Below are positions 18,165 through 27,324 of a stretch of DNA of 64,000 nt, in pieces. The notes beneath the pieces were generated by a model. It searched no databases and was not told the origin of the DNA. It saw only the letters and a list, made by a program, of their open reading frames with translations. This DNA is from Lysobacter antibioticus HS124 (GTDB taxonomy: Bacteria > Pseudomonadota > Gammaproteobacteria > Xanthomonadales > Xanthomonadaceae), in the NCBI RefSeq assembly GCF_000336385.2, contig NZ_HG424458.1, positions 33,505 through 97,504 on the forward strand. The letters run 5' to 3'. The translations under genes and the position numbers were made by a program. Positions within the stretch are counted from its first letter, which is position 1, and every line of letters begins with the position of its first letter.

Positions 18165-18737
18165 GTGGTCAACACCAACGTCAAGAAGGGACTCAAGCAA
18201 AAGTCCGGCGGCCAGAAATTCATCGGCCGCAATCGCGCGCCGCGCGTCCAGATCGAGTACGACGTCGAACTGTACGGCAGCGAGCGCAAGGTCGAGATCC
18301 CCTTCGTGATGGGCGTGATGGCCGATCTGGCCGGCAAGTCTAAAACGCCGCCGAAGAATTTGGAACAACGCCAGTTCCTGGAAGTGGACGTCGACAATTT
18401 CGACGAGCGGCTCAAGTCAGTGGCGCCGCGCGTGGCGTTTCAGGTGCCGAACAAGCTCACCGAAGGCGACGACCTCCTGGTCGACGTCACCTTCGAAAGC
18501 ATGGACGACTTCTCGCCCGCCCAGGTCGCGCGCAAGGTCGAGCCGCTGAGCCGCCTGCTCGAAGCCCGTGTGCAGCTGGCCAATCTGTTGTCCTACATGG
18601 ACGGCAAAAACGCCGCCGAAGAACTGATCGCGCGCGCGCTGCGCGAACCGGCGCTGCTGGCGGCCCTGGCCAATGCGCCCAAGCCCGCGGCCGCTGTCGA
18701 TGCCTCCGCGCCCGCCGGCGACGACAGCGTCGACTGA
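18165..18737 (+). CDS. tssB: T6SS contractile sheath small subunit TssB (VipA)
   Basis: A 190-residue sheath protein starting with GTG at 18165, with GAGGA 7-8 nt upstream. It carries the TssB signature: RVQIEYDVELYGSERKVEIPF, the ADLAGKSK segment, FLEVDVDNFDERLKSVAPRV and the C-terminal helix RLLEARVQLANLLSYMDGK. TssB pairs with TssC to form the contractile sheath around the Hcp tube. The last 20 residues are an Ala/Pro-rich tail. It is followed by tssC 44 nt downstream. Confidence 0.97.
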   Translation: MVNTNVKKGLKQKSGGQKFIGRNRAPRVQIEYDVELYGSERKVEIPFVMGVMADLAGKSKTPPKNLEQRQFLEVDVDNFDERLKSVAPRVAFQVPNKLTEGDDLLVDVTFESMDDFSPAQVARKVEPLSRLLEARVQLANLLSYMDGKNAAEELIARALREPALLAALANAPKPAAAVDASAPAGDDSVD

Positions 18738-18781
18738 ACCACGCACCGCTGCGCCACCGCCGCTGAGCCAGGACACCGCCG

Positions 18782-20302
18782 ATGAAGACCCAGACCCAAT
18801 CGATCGAGAAGAACGCCGTCGCCCAGGCGGCGCACGCCGCCGACGCCCTGCAGGCGGACGACTTCTCCAGCCTGCTGTACCGCGAACTGCGACCCAAGAC
18901 CGATCAGGCCAAGCAGGCCGTGGAAAGCGCTGTGCGCACGCTCGCGCAGCAGGCGCTGGAGAACACCGTCACCGTGTCCTCCGACACCTACCAGACCGTG
19001 CAGGCGATCATCGCCGAGATCGATCGCAAGCTGTCCGAACAGATCAACGCCATCCTCCACCACCCGGAGTTCCAGCAACTGGAATCGGCCTGGCGCGGCC
19101 TGCACTACCTGGTCAACAACACCGAGACCAGCGAGACCCTGAAGATCCGCTGCATGCCGATCAGCAAGAAGGAACTCAGCCGCGTGCTCAAGCGCTACAA
19201 GGGCATCGGCTGGGACCAGAGCGCGATCTTCAAGAAGATCTACGAAGAAGAGTACGGCCAGTTCGGCGGCGAGCCGTTCGGCTGCCTGGTGGGCGATTTC
19301 TACTTCGACCACAGTCCGCAGGACGTGGAGACCCTGGGCGAGATGGCCAAGATCGCCGCGGCCGCGCACTGTCCCTTCATCGCCGGTGCGTCGCCGGCGG
19401 TGATGCAGATGGACTCCTGGCAGGAACTGGCCAATCCGCGCGATCTGACCAAGATCTTCCAGAACACCGAGTACGCCTCCTGGCGCAGCCTGCGCGAATC
19501 CGAGGACTCGCGCTACATCGGCCTGGCCATGCCGCGCTTCCTGGCCCGCCTGCCCTACGGCATCCGCACCAGCCCGGTCGACGACTTCGATTTCGAAGAG
19601 GACACCGAGGGCGCCAGCCACGGCCGCTACGCCTGGATCAACTCGGCCTACGCGATGGCGACCAACATCAACCGCTCGTTCAAGTCCTACGGCTGGTGCA
19701 CCTCGATCCGCGGCGTCGAATCCGGCGGCGCGGTCGAAAATCTGCCGACCCATACGTTCCCGACCGACGACGGCGGCGTGGACATCAAATGCCCCACCGA
19801 GATCGCGATCAGCGACCGGCGCGAGGCCGAACTGGCGAAGAACGGCTTCATGCCCTTCGTCTACCGCAAGAACTCCGATTTCGCCGCCTTCATCGGCGCC
19901 CAGTCGCTGCAGCGTCCGTTCGAATACACGGATGCGGAGGCGACCGACAACGCCAAGCTGTCCGCGCGCCTGCCCTACCTGTTCGCCTGCTGCCGATTCG
20001 CCCACTATCTGAAGTGCATCGTCCGCGACAAGGTCGGCGCATTCCGCGAGCGCACCGAGATGGAGACCTGGCTCAACGACTGGATCATGGGCTACGTCGA
20101 TGGAGACCCGGCGAATTCGTCCCAGGACACCAAGGCCCGCAAGCCGCTGGCCTCGGCCGAAGTCATCGTGGAGGAAGTCGAAGACAACCCTGGCTACTAC
20201 AACGCGAAGTTCTTCCTGCGCCCGCATTACCAGCTGGAAGGCCTGACGGTTTCGTTGCGGTTGGTGTCCAAGCTCCCCTCGCTGAAGGAAGGCGTCGCCT
20301 GA
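18782..20302 (+). CDS. tssC: T6SS contractile sheath large subunit TssC (VipB)
   Basis: A 506-residue large sheath subunit, normal for the family. Recognisable stretches are LESAWRGLHYLVNNTETS, the LVGDFYFDHSPQDVETL segment, WRSLRESEDSRYIGLAMPRFL, YAWINSAYAMATNINRSF and the C-terminal YYNAKFFLRPHYQLEGLTVS. With TssB it forms the sheath whose contraction drives the Hcp tube and VgrG spike outward; ClpV then recycles it. No frameshift or missing segment is seen. Confidence 0.98.
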   Translation: MKTQTQSIEKNAVAQAAHAADALQADDFSSLLYRELRPKTDQAKQAVESAVRTLAQQALENTVTVSSDTYQTVQAIIAEIDRKLSEQINAILHHPEFQQLESAWRGLHYLVNNTETSETLKIRCMPISKKELSRVLKRYKGIGWDQSAIFKKIYEEEYGQFGGEPFGCLVGDFYFDHSPQDVETLGEMAKIAAAAHCPFIAGASPAVMQMDSWQELANPRDLTKIFQNTEYASWRSLRESEDSRYIGLAMPRFLARLPYGIRTSPVDDFDFEEDTEGASHGRYAWINSAYAMATNINRSFKSYGWCTSIRGVESGGAVENLPTHTFPTDDGGVDIKCPTEIAISDRREAELAKNGFMPFVYRKNSDFAAFIGAQSLQRPFEYTDAEATDNAKLSARLPYLFACCRFAHYLKCIVRDKVGAFRERTEMETWLNDWIMGYVDGDPANSSQDTKARKPLASAEVIVEEVEDNPGYYNAKFFLRPHYQLEGLTVSLRLVSKLPSLKEGVA

Positions 20303-20342
20303 GACGCCATTGCAAGCAATCACTCACTGAAGAGGAAACGAA

Positions 20343-20825
20343 ATGGCAATCGACATGTATCTGCGCGTCGACGGCGTCGTCGGCGAAGCCAAAGACGCCA
20401 ACCACCGCGGCTGGAGCAACGTGCGCTCCTATGCCTGGGGCGCCAAGCAGCCCGGCAGCATGGCCACCGGCTCCGGCGGCGGCACCGGCAAGGCCAGCTT
20501 CAACGACCTCAAGGTCACCGCGGTGATCGACAAGGCCTCGCCGGCGATCCTCAAGTACTGCGCCAACGGCCGCCATCTGCCGTCGGTCGAGATCTCGGTA
20601 TGCAAGGCCGGCGGCACCCAGGTCGAGTACCTGCGCATCACCCTCAACGAAGTGCTGGTGACCGCGGTCGAGCACAACGCCGATCACGACAGCGACGCGA
20701 TCCTGATGGACTACACCTTCCAGGCCGCCAAGGTCACCAAGCAGTACTGGGAGCAGACCGACCAGGGCACTCGCGGCGGCGAAAGCGTGCTGACTTGGGA
20801 CATCAAGCAGAACCGCGAAATGTAA
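20343..20825 (+). CDS. hcp: T6SS inner-tube protein Hcp (TssD)
   Basis: A 160-residue Hcp that stacks as hexameric rings to form the secreted inner tube. It starts MAIDMYLRVDGVVGEAKDANHRG and contains ASFNDLKVTAVIDKASPAI, the core of the Hcp fold. A GAGGAAACGAA ribosome site precedes the ATG, the clearest in the cluster and in line with high expression. It is followed by a 272-nt gap with a hairpin before tssE, so Hcp mRNA may be made in excess. Confidence 0.97.
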   Translation: MAIDMYLRVDGVVGEAKDANHRGWSNVRSYAWGAKQPGSMATGSGGGTGKASFNDLKVTAVIDKASPAILKYCANGRHLPSVEISVCKAGGTQVEYLRITLNEVLVTAVEHNADHDSDAILMDYTFQAAKVTKQYWEQTDQGTRGGESVLTWDIKQNREM

Positions 20826-20884
20826 GTACCGCTGTTTCCGACCCGCACGGCATCGGCCCCCCGCTGCCGCACATGCATCGAAGG

Positions 20885-20904
20885 CTGGACCGGGTCGGGT
20901 CCAG
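20885..20904 (+). other. Hairpin downstream of hcp
   Basis: CTGGACC and GGTCCAG (20885-20891 and 20898-20904) pair with a 6-nt loop. There is no T run. It lies 60 nt after the hcp stop and could stabilise the hcp mRNA end or weaken read-through to tssE. The rest of 20826-21097 holds no gene. Confidence 0.45.
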
Positions 20905-21097
20905 TGCGTTCCGGGACTCCGGGACGGTGTCGCCGGGCCGCATCTTGCGGCCGCCCCGAAAAGACGGTCGCCGACCGCCGGACCCGATCCGGCGTCGCCG
21001 GAGGCTGCCGTCGGCACCGTTCCGGATCCTGTTTCGCTCCCTCCCCGTCGCTCCATCGCCCTCCCCCATCCGTCCCGCCCTGATCCGAGTCGATCGC

Positions 21098-21631
21098 ATG
21101 AATCCATTGGCGCCAGCACCGACCCCGACCGTTCCGGCCCGCAAGGCCGGCGGCGAGGCCAGCCTGCTCGACCGCCTCACCGATCGCTCGGTCGAGCGCC
21201 AGGGCGCGCCCGACATCGACCCGTCGGCGCCATCGCGGCTGCGCGATGCGCTGCTGCGCGACTTGAGCTGGCTGCTCAACACCAGCAATCTGGAAGCGGA
21301 CGTCGACTTCGCCGCGTATCCGCATGCGCGCCGTTCGGTGGTCAATTTCGGCATCAGCGCCCTGGCCGGCAGGCGCATGTCCGAAGTCGAGTGGGAAGAC
21401 ATCGAACGCACCTTGCGCGCGGCCATCGTCGGCTTCGAACCACGCATCTGCGCCCGCTCGTTGCAGGTGCGCTGCCTGTCGGAAACCGGCCCGCGCGCGA
21501 CCGGAAACGTACTGAGCTTGCTGATCCAGGGCGACGTGATATCGCCCGACCGCGCCACCGCCTTCTCGTTCCGCTCCGAGATCGACCTGGAAAGCGGTCA
21601 TATTTCCCTGCGCGCACAACGGGCCGAGTGA
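21098..21631 (+). CDS. tssE: T6SS baseplate protein TssE (gp25-like)
   Basis: A 177-residue baseplate wedge protein related to phage T4 gp25. The start ATG at 21098 gives MNPLAPAPTPTVPARKAGG and then the conserved SLLDRLTD motif. Further family marks are RDLSWLLNTSN, RRSVVNFGI and EIERTLRAAIVGFEPRI (here DIERTLRAAIVGFEPRI). TssE links the sheath to the TssF-TssG wedge. It ends one base before tssF, so the two are translationally coupled. Confidence 0.94.
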   Translation: MNPLAPAPTPTVPARKAGGEASLLDRLTDRSVERQGAPDIDPSAPSRLRDALLRDLSWLLNTSNLEADVDFAAYPHARRSVVNFGISALAGRRMSEVEWEDIERTLRAAIVGFEPRICARSLQVRCLSETGPRATGNVLSLLIQGDVISPDRATAFSFRSEIDLESGHISLRAQRAE

Positions 21632-21632
21632 C

Positions 21633-23498
21633 ATGGACGCGCGCCTGTTGCACTACTACAACCGCGAGCTGGGCTATCTGCGCGAACTCGGCGCCGAGTT
21701 CGCGCAGCTCCATCCCAAGGTCGCCGGACGGCTCGGCCTGGGCGAGGGCGAAAGCGCCGACCCTTACGTCGAACGCCTGCTGGAGGGCTTCTGCTTCCTG
21801 ACCGCGCGCATCCAGCTGAAGATGGATGCGGAGTTCCCGCGCTTCTCGCAGCGCCTGCTCGACGTGGTCTACCCCGGCTATCTGGCGCCGACGCCGTCGA
21901 TGGCCATCGTCGCATTCGAACCGAATGTGCGCGAAGGCAATCTGCGCGCCGGCTTCACCCTGCCCGCCGGCACCGCCGTGCAGGCCAAGCCCGACAACGA
22001 ACGCCAGACCGCCTGTGAGTTCCGGACCGCTCATGCCGTCACCATGTGGCCACTGCGGCTGAGCGCGGTCTCGTTCTCGGGCGAGCCGGGCGACCTGCCG
22101 CTGGCGGCGCTTGGGCTGGCGCGACGGGTGCGCGGTTGCCTGCGCCTGCGTCTGGAGACCCAGGGCTCGATGCCCTTGCGCGAGCTGTCGCTGGAACGCC
22201 TGGCACTGCATCTCAGCGGCCCGGACCGCGAGGCCTCGCGCCTGCTGGAATGGCTGCTGTGCCGCACCGTAGCGGTGGTCTGCCACGATCCGGAGCGCCC
22301 GCTGCGCTGGCACCAGGCCCTGGCCGCCGACACGCTGCGCCACGATGGCTTCGACGCCGACGAAGCGTTGCTGCCGACCGGGCCTCGCGGCTTCCAGGGC
22401 TATCGGATTCTGCAGGAGTACTTCGCCATGCCGGCGCGTGGCCTGTTCTGCAGCCTGCATGGGCTCGACGCCGCCATCCAACGCGCGCAGGGCCAGGCGA
22501 TGGAGATCAGCGTGCTGTTCGACGCCGCCGACGCCGAGTTGGAGGCGAGCATCGGCACGCATAGCCTGGCCCTGCATTGCACCCCGGTCATAAACCTGCA
22601 GCGCAGGACCAGCGACCGTATTCCGGTATCGACTCAGCGCTACGAACACCACTTGGTCCCGGACCGGACCAAGCCGCTCGACTACGAGGTCTACAGCGTC
22701 GACAAGGTGGTCGGCCACGGCGCCCGAAGCGGCGAGAAGTGGGCGTTCCACCCCTTCTACAGTTGCCTGCGCGACGGCAGCGAGCAGGGCCGGTTCTTCT
22801 CCCTGCGTCGCGAGCCGCGCATCGCCGGTGCGCCCACGCAGGCGACGCAGCACCGCTCCGGCTATGCCGGCAGCGAGGTGTTCCTGAGCCTGGTCGATGC
22901 GCAGGAAGCCCCGCACGCCGACGATTTGCGTCAGTTGTCGGTGGAGATGTGGTGCAGCAATCGCGACCTGCCGATGCGCCTGCGACCGGCCGAACACGGC
23001 TTGAGCTTGCGCGTGTCGGCCCCGGTGGCATCGATCCGACTTCTGCACGGCCCGACCCCGCCGCGACCGGCGTTGGCCGAAGGCGAAGCGGCGTGGCGCC
23101 TGATCAGCCATCTCGGCCTGAATCATCTGACTTTGACCGACCTGGACGAGGTTCAGGGCGCGCAAGCCTTGCGCGAACTGCTGGGACTCTATGCCGGCCG
23201 GCCCGGATCGGCGCTGGATCGGCAGATCCAAGGACTGCGGTCCGTGCGCCTGGAACCGGTGCATCGGCCGATGCCCGCGCTCGGGCCGATCGTGCTGGCG
23301 CGCGGCGTGCGCATCGAGCTGAGCCTGGACGAAACCGCGTTCAGCGGCACCAGCCCCTACCTGTTCGGCTCGGTTCTGGAGCAATTCCTGGCCCGCCATG
23401 TGGCCTTGAACAGTTTCGTCGAGCTGGCCTTGCACAGCTTGCAGCGCGGTCCGGTGCACCAGTGGCCGCCGCGGCTGGGACGGAGGCCGGTGGCATGA
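21633..23498 (+). CDS. tssF: T6SS baseplate protein TssF
   Basis: A 621-residue baseplate wedge protein of the VasA/ImpG family. The N-terminus reads LLHYYNRELGYLRELGAEFA, the standard TssF opening, followed by HPKVAGRLGL and the DPYVERLLEGFCFLTARIQLKMD segment. The C-terminus GSVLEQFLARHVALNSFVEL is also typical. Two TssF and one TssG form the wedge together with TssE. It ends in an ATGA overlap with tssG. Length is normal. Confidence 0.96.
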   Translation: MDARLLHYYNRELGYLRELGAEFAQLHPKVAGRLGLGEGESADPYVERLLEGFCFLTARIQLKMDAEFPRFSQRLLDVVYPGYLAPTPSMAIVAFEPNVREGNLRAGFTLPAGTAVQAKPDNERQTACEFRTAHAVTMWPLRLSAVSFSGEPGDLPLAALGLARRVRGCLRLRLETQGSMPLRELSLERLALHLSGPDREASRLLEWLLCRTVAVVCHDPERPLRWHQALAADTLRHDGFDADEALLPTGPRGFQGYRILQEYFAMPARGLFCSLHGLDAAIQRAQGQAMEISVLFDAADAELEASIGTHSLALHCTPVINLQRRTSDRIPVSTQRYEHHLVPDRTKPLDYEVYSVDKVVGHGARSGEKWAFHPFYSCLRDGSEQGRFFSLRREPRIAGAPTQATQHRSGYAGSEVFLSLVDAQEAPHADDLRQLSVEMWCSNRDLPMRLRPAEHGLSLRVSAPVASIRLLHGPTPPRPALAEGEAAWRLISHLGLNHLTLTDLDEVQGAQALRELLGLYAGRPGSALDRQIQGLRSVRLEPVHRPMPALGPIVLARGVRIELSLDETAFSGTSPYLFGSVLEQFLARHVALNSFVELALHSLQRGPVHQWPPRLGRRPVA

Positions 23499-24607
23499 AC
23501 GCCGCGACCGAATGGGCTCCGCTCGATCCCGCGCCGGTCATCGACCGCAATGCCGGTGCGTGCTCAGCCGACGTCTGGCAACGCCTCGCGCAAGCGCCGC
23601 ACGAATACGACCTGTATCACCTGCTACGCTGGTTGGATGCGCGCATGGAGCACCGCACACCGCTGGGCCGCGCGGCACGCCCGGCCGAAGAACCGCTGCG
23701 TCTGGGCCAGGAGCCCAGCCTGGCCTTCGCGCCCTCGACCCTGGCCGGAGTCGAACGGGGCGTCGGTTCGGTCCCCAGGCTATCGGTCTTCAGCTTCGGC
23801 CTGTTCGGCCCCAACGGCCCGCTGCCGCTGCACCTGACCGAGTACGCGCGCGATCGCGCCCGGCACCACAACGACCCGACGATGAGCCGCTTCGCCGATC
23901 TGTTCCACCATCGTCTGCTCCTGCTGTTCTATCGCGCCTGGGCCGACGCGCAGGCGACCACCAGCCTCGACCGCGGCTTGCGCGGCGGCGCCCGCTTCGG
24001 CGACTACGTGGCCAGCCTGATCCACCTGGGCCAGCCCGGCTTGCGCGAGCGTGACCGCGTGCCCGATCACGCCAAGTTGTTCATGGCCGGGCATTTGAGC
24101 CGCCAGACCCGCAATCCGGAAGGCTTGCAGCAGATCCTCGCCACCTACTTCGGCCTGCCGGTGCGGATCCGGGAGTGGGTCGAAACCTGGGTCGCAGTGC
24201 CGCCGTCGCGACGAACGCGCCTGTGCGGACGCGGTGCCAGGCAACCGCTGGGCCGCGGCGCAGTGCTCGGCGCCGCGGTGCTCGACGTGCAGTCGACCTT
24301 CGAGATCGTGATCGGCCCGCTGTCGCTGAGCGAGTACCGCAGATGGCACCCCGACGCCGACTCGGTCCGCGAAATGCTGCAGTGGGTGCGCAACTACGTC
24401 GGTCTGGAATTCGCCTGGCGGGTGCGGCCGGTGCTGGCGCGCGACCAGGTGCCGTCGGCGCGGCTGGACGGCGGCGCGCGCCTGGGCTGGGACGCCTGGC
24501 TCGGCGAACGCCGCAGCGACCGCGACGCCGGCGATCTCACCTACTCCCCCGAACAGCGCCTGACCGTCGACCTCGCCGCGGCCGCAGCCTCCCTGGACCC
24601 GTCATGA
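23495..24607 (+). CDS. tssG: T6SS baseplate protein TssG
   Basis: A 370-residue baseplate protein of the VasB/ImpH family. The start ATG at 23495 overlaps the tssF stop (ATGA). Family features are YDLYHLLRWLDAR, LRLGQEPSLAFAPST, LFGPNGPLPLHLTEYARDR, DLFHHRLLLLFYRAW, and LLQYFGLPVRI-type motif here as ATYFGLPVRIREWV. It ends in another ATGA overlap with clpV. Together with TssE, TssF and TssK it forms the baseplate around VgrG. Confidence 0.95.
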   Translation: MNAATEWAPLDPAPVIDRNAGACSADVWQRLAQAPHEYDLYHLLRWLDARMEHRTPLGRAARPAEEPLRLGQEPSLAFAPSTLAGVERGVGSVPRLSVFSFGLFGPNGPLPLHLTEYARDRARHHNDPTMSRFADLFHHRLLLLFYRAWADAQATTSLDRGLRGGARFGDYVASLIHLGQPGLRERDRVPDHAKLFMAGHLSRQTRNPEGLQQILATYFGLPVRIREWVETWVAVPPSRRTRLCGRGARQPLGRGAVLGAAVLDVQSTFEIVIGPLSLSEYRRWHPDADSVREMLQWVRNYVGLEFAWRVRPVLARDQVPSARLDGGARLGWDAWLGERRSDRDAGDLTYSPEQRLTVDLAAAAASLDPS

Positions 24608-27324
24608 CCAACATCAGCCGAAAGGCGCTCTACGGAAGACTCAACCCGTTCCTGCTCGGCTCGCTCGAGTCGGCCACCGCATTGTGCAAGCTGCGCGGCA
24701 ATCCCTATGTCGAACTCGCGCACTGGCTGCACCAGATCGCCCACGAAAGCGACAGCGACCTGCACCGCCTGTCCCAGCATTTCTCTCTCGATTGGGCGCG
24801 TCTGACCGCCGACCTCAACACCGCGCTCGACCGTCTCCCGCGCGGCGCCAGCGCGATCGCCGATTTCTCCAGCTTCATCGACGAGGCGGTCGAGCGAGCC
24901 TGGGTCTATACCAGCCTGCGCTACGAGCAGGCGCAGATCCGCAGCGCCTATCTGCTGGCCGGCATGCTCAACTCCAGCAGCCTGCGCCAGGTGCTGTGCG
25001 GCATCTCGGGCGAACTGAGCAAGCTGCAGCCGGACGCGCTGCTGGAACGCCTCCCCGCCGCGGTCGCGGGCTCGCGCGAACAGCCGCAGGCCGACGCTGC
25101 GGCCGCCGCGCCGCCGGCAGCACCCGCCGGCGCGCAGGAGAAGTCGGCGCTGGCGCGCTATGCGGTCGACCTGACCGCGCGCGCACGCAGCGGCGGCATC
25201 GACCCGGTGGTCGGCCGCAACGACGAAATCCGCCAGGTCATCGACACGCTGATGCGCCGGCGCCAAAACAATCCGCTGCTGACCGGCGAGGCCGGGGTCG
25301 GCAAGACCGCGGTGGTCGAAGGCCTGGCGCTGCGCCTGGTCAGCGGCGACGTGCCGCCGCCGTTGCGCGGCGTGCGCCTGTGCGCGCTCGACCTCGGCCT
25401 GCTGCAGGCCGGCGCCGGGGTGAAAGGCGAGTTCGAACAGCGCTTGCGCCAGATCGTCGAGGAAGTCGAAGGCAGCGCACAGCCGACGGTGTTGTTCATC
25501 GACGAGGTGCACACCCTGATCGGCGCCGGCGGCGCCAGCGGTACCGGCGACGCCGCCAACCTGCTCAAGCCCGCGCTGGCGCGCGGCCAGCTGCGCACGA
25601 TCGGCGCCACCACTTGGAGCGAGTACAAGAAGCACATCGAGAAAGACGCCGCGTTGAGCCGTCGGTTCGAAGCGATCCAGGTGCCGGAACCGTCCGAGCC
25701 GCAGGCCGAAGCCATGTTGCGCGGCCTGGCCGTGCGCCTGGAGGCGCATCACGGCGTGCTGCTGTTGGACGACGCCATCGCCGCCGCGGTTCGGCTTTCG
25801 CACCGCTATATCCCGGCACGGCAACTGCCGGACAAGGCCATCGCCCTGCTCGACACGGCCTGTGCCCGGGTCGCGTTGAGCCAGCACGCTGCACCGGCCG
25901 AAGTCGAAGCGTTGCGGCAACGGATCGACGCGCTCGAGATCGAACTGCATCGAGCCCGGCGCGAACAACGGATTCAGGCCGGCGACGAAGCCCGGCCGGA
26001 ACGGCTGGACGCGGAATTGCGCGAGCACCGCCTGCGCCTGGACGGACTGCTGGCGCGCTGGGAACGCGAGCGCGAGCTGGCAGCGCGCATCGGCGAAACC
26101 CGCGCCGCGCTGGAGCGGCTCGGCGACGCCGCCGACACGGCAAACGGCGACGACTGCAGCGAGCCCGGTGCGCACGCCGATGCTCGGGGCGGCGCCGAGC
26201 GGTCCGATCCAGCGCGGTTGCGCGCCGAACTCGCCGATGTCCAGGCGCAACTGCGCGAACTCCAGCAGCCCGCGCCGCTCGTGACTGCGGCGGTCGACGC
26301 CGACGCGGTCGCCGCGGTACTGGCCGACTGGACCGGCATACCGGTCGGACGCATGGTCAAGGACGAAGCCCAGGCCGTGCTGGTATTGACCGAGACCTTG
26401 CAACGGCGGGTGCTCGGCCAAGGCGAAGCGATGCAAGCCATCGCCCGCCGGGTGGAGATTTCCCGCGCCAAGCTCGACGATCCGGGCAAGCCGATCGGCT
26501 GTTTCCTGCTGTGCGGCCCCTCCGGCGTCGGCAAGACCGAAACCGCGCTGGCCCTGGCCGAGGCGCTGTACGGCGGCGAGCAGAACCTGATCACGCTCAA
26601 CATGAGCGAGTTCCAGGAAGGCCACTCCGTCGCCACCCTGCGCGGCTCGCCGCCGGGCTATGTCGGCTACGGCGAAGGCGGCGTGCTGACCGAGGCGGTG
26701 CGCCGCCGCCCCTACAGCGTGGTCCTGCTCGACGAGGTCGAAAAGGCCCACCCGGACGTGCTGGAAGTGTTCTACCAAGTGTTCGACAAGGGCTGGATGG
26801 AAGACGGCGAAGGCCGCCGCATCGACTTCAAGAACACCATCCTGATCCTGACCTCCAACGCCGGCGACGAACTCATCGCCGCGCATCGTGCGGACGATGC
26901 CGCCGCCCTGGCGCCAAAGCTCCATGACGAGCTGCTGCAGATCTTCCCCGCCGCCTTCCTCGGCCGTCTGACGATCGTGCCGTACCGCCCGCTCGACGAC
27001 GACACCCTTGGCCGCATCGTGCGCCTGCAACTGGACCGCATCGCCGAGCGCATGCGGGTGCAGCACGACATCGGCTTCGTCTACGGCGAGGACGCAGTCG
27101 ATGCGATCCGCGAACGCTGCGTGCAACGCAGCTCCGGCGGCCGCGTGATCGAGTCGGTAATCGTCGACACCGTGCTGCCGCCGATCAGCCGCGCGGTCAT
27201 CGCCGCCGTCGCCGACGGCCAGCCGTTGCGCTCCGTCGAGCTGCACGACCAGGGCGGCACCCTCGCCCACCGCTTCTTCCCCACCCCCATCGATCCTCCA
27301 CACGCACTGACGGACCCGGCATGA
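24604..27324 (+). CDS. tssH: T6SS AAA+ ATPase ClpV (TssH)
   Basis: A 906-residue double-AAA+ ATPase that disassembles contracted TssBC sheaths. The ATG at 24604 overlaps the tssG stop. An N-terminal Clp-N domain (about 1-160) precedes an Ala/Pro linker. The first nucleotide-binding domain has Walker A GEAGVGKT (228-235) and Walker B VLFIDEVHTL. A long coiled-coil M domain follows (about 420-580). The second domain has Walker A GPSGVGKT (638-645) and VVLLDEVEKAHPDV. All ATPase motifs are intact. It is followed by vgrG through an ATGA overlap. Confidence 0.97.
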   Translation: MTNISRKALYGRLNPFLLGSLESATALCKLRGNPYVELAHWLHQIAHESDSDLHRLSQHFSLDWARLTADLNTALDRLPRGASAIADFSSFIDEAVERAWVYTSLRYEQAQIRSAYLLAGMLNSSSLRQVLCGISGELSKLQPDALLERLPAAVAGSREQPQADAAAAAPPAAPAGAQEKSALARYAVDLTARARSGGIDPVVGRNDEIRQVIDTLMRRRQNNPLLTGEAGVGKTAVVEGLALRLVSGDVPPPLRGVRLCALDLGLLQAGAGVKGEFEQRLRQIVEEVEGSAQPTVLFIDEVHTLIGAGGASGTGDAANLLKPALARGQLRTIGATTWSEYKKHIEKDAALSRRFEAIQVPEPSEPQAEAMLRGLAVRLEAHHGVLLLDDAIAAAVRLSHRYIPARQLPDKAIALLDTACARVALSQHAAPAEVEALRQRIDALEIELHRARREQRIQAGDEARPERLDAELREHRLRLDGLLARWERERELAARIGETRAALERLGDAADTANGDDCSEPGAHADARGGAERSDPARLRAELADVQAQLRELQQPAPLVTAAVDADAVAAVLADWTGIPVGRMVKDEAQAVLVLTETLQRRVLGQGEAMQAIARRVEISRAKLDDPGKPIGCFLLCGPSGVGKTETALALAEALYGGEQNLITLNMSEFQEGHSVATLRGSPPGYVGYGEGGVLTEAVRRRPYSVVLLDEVEKAHPDVLEVFYQVFDKGWMEDGEGRRIDFKNTILILTSNAGDELIAAHRADDAAALAPKLHDELLQIFPAAFLGRLTIVPYRPLDDDTLGRIVRLQLDRIAERMRVQHDIGFVYGEDAVDAIRERCVQRSSGGRVIESVIVDTVLPPISRAVIAAVADGQPLRSVELHDQGGTLAHRFFPTPIDPPHALTDPA

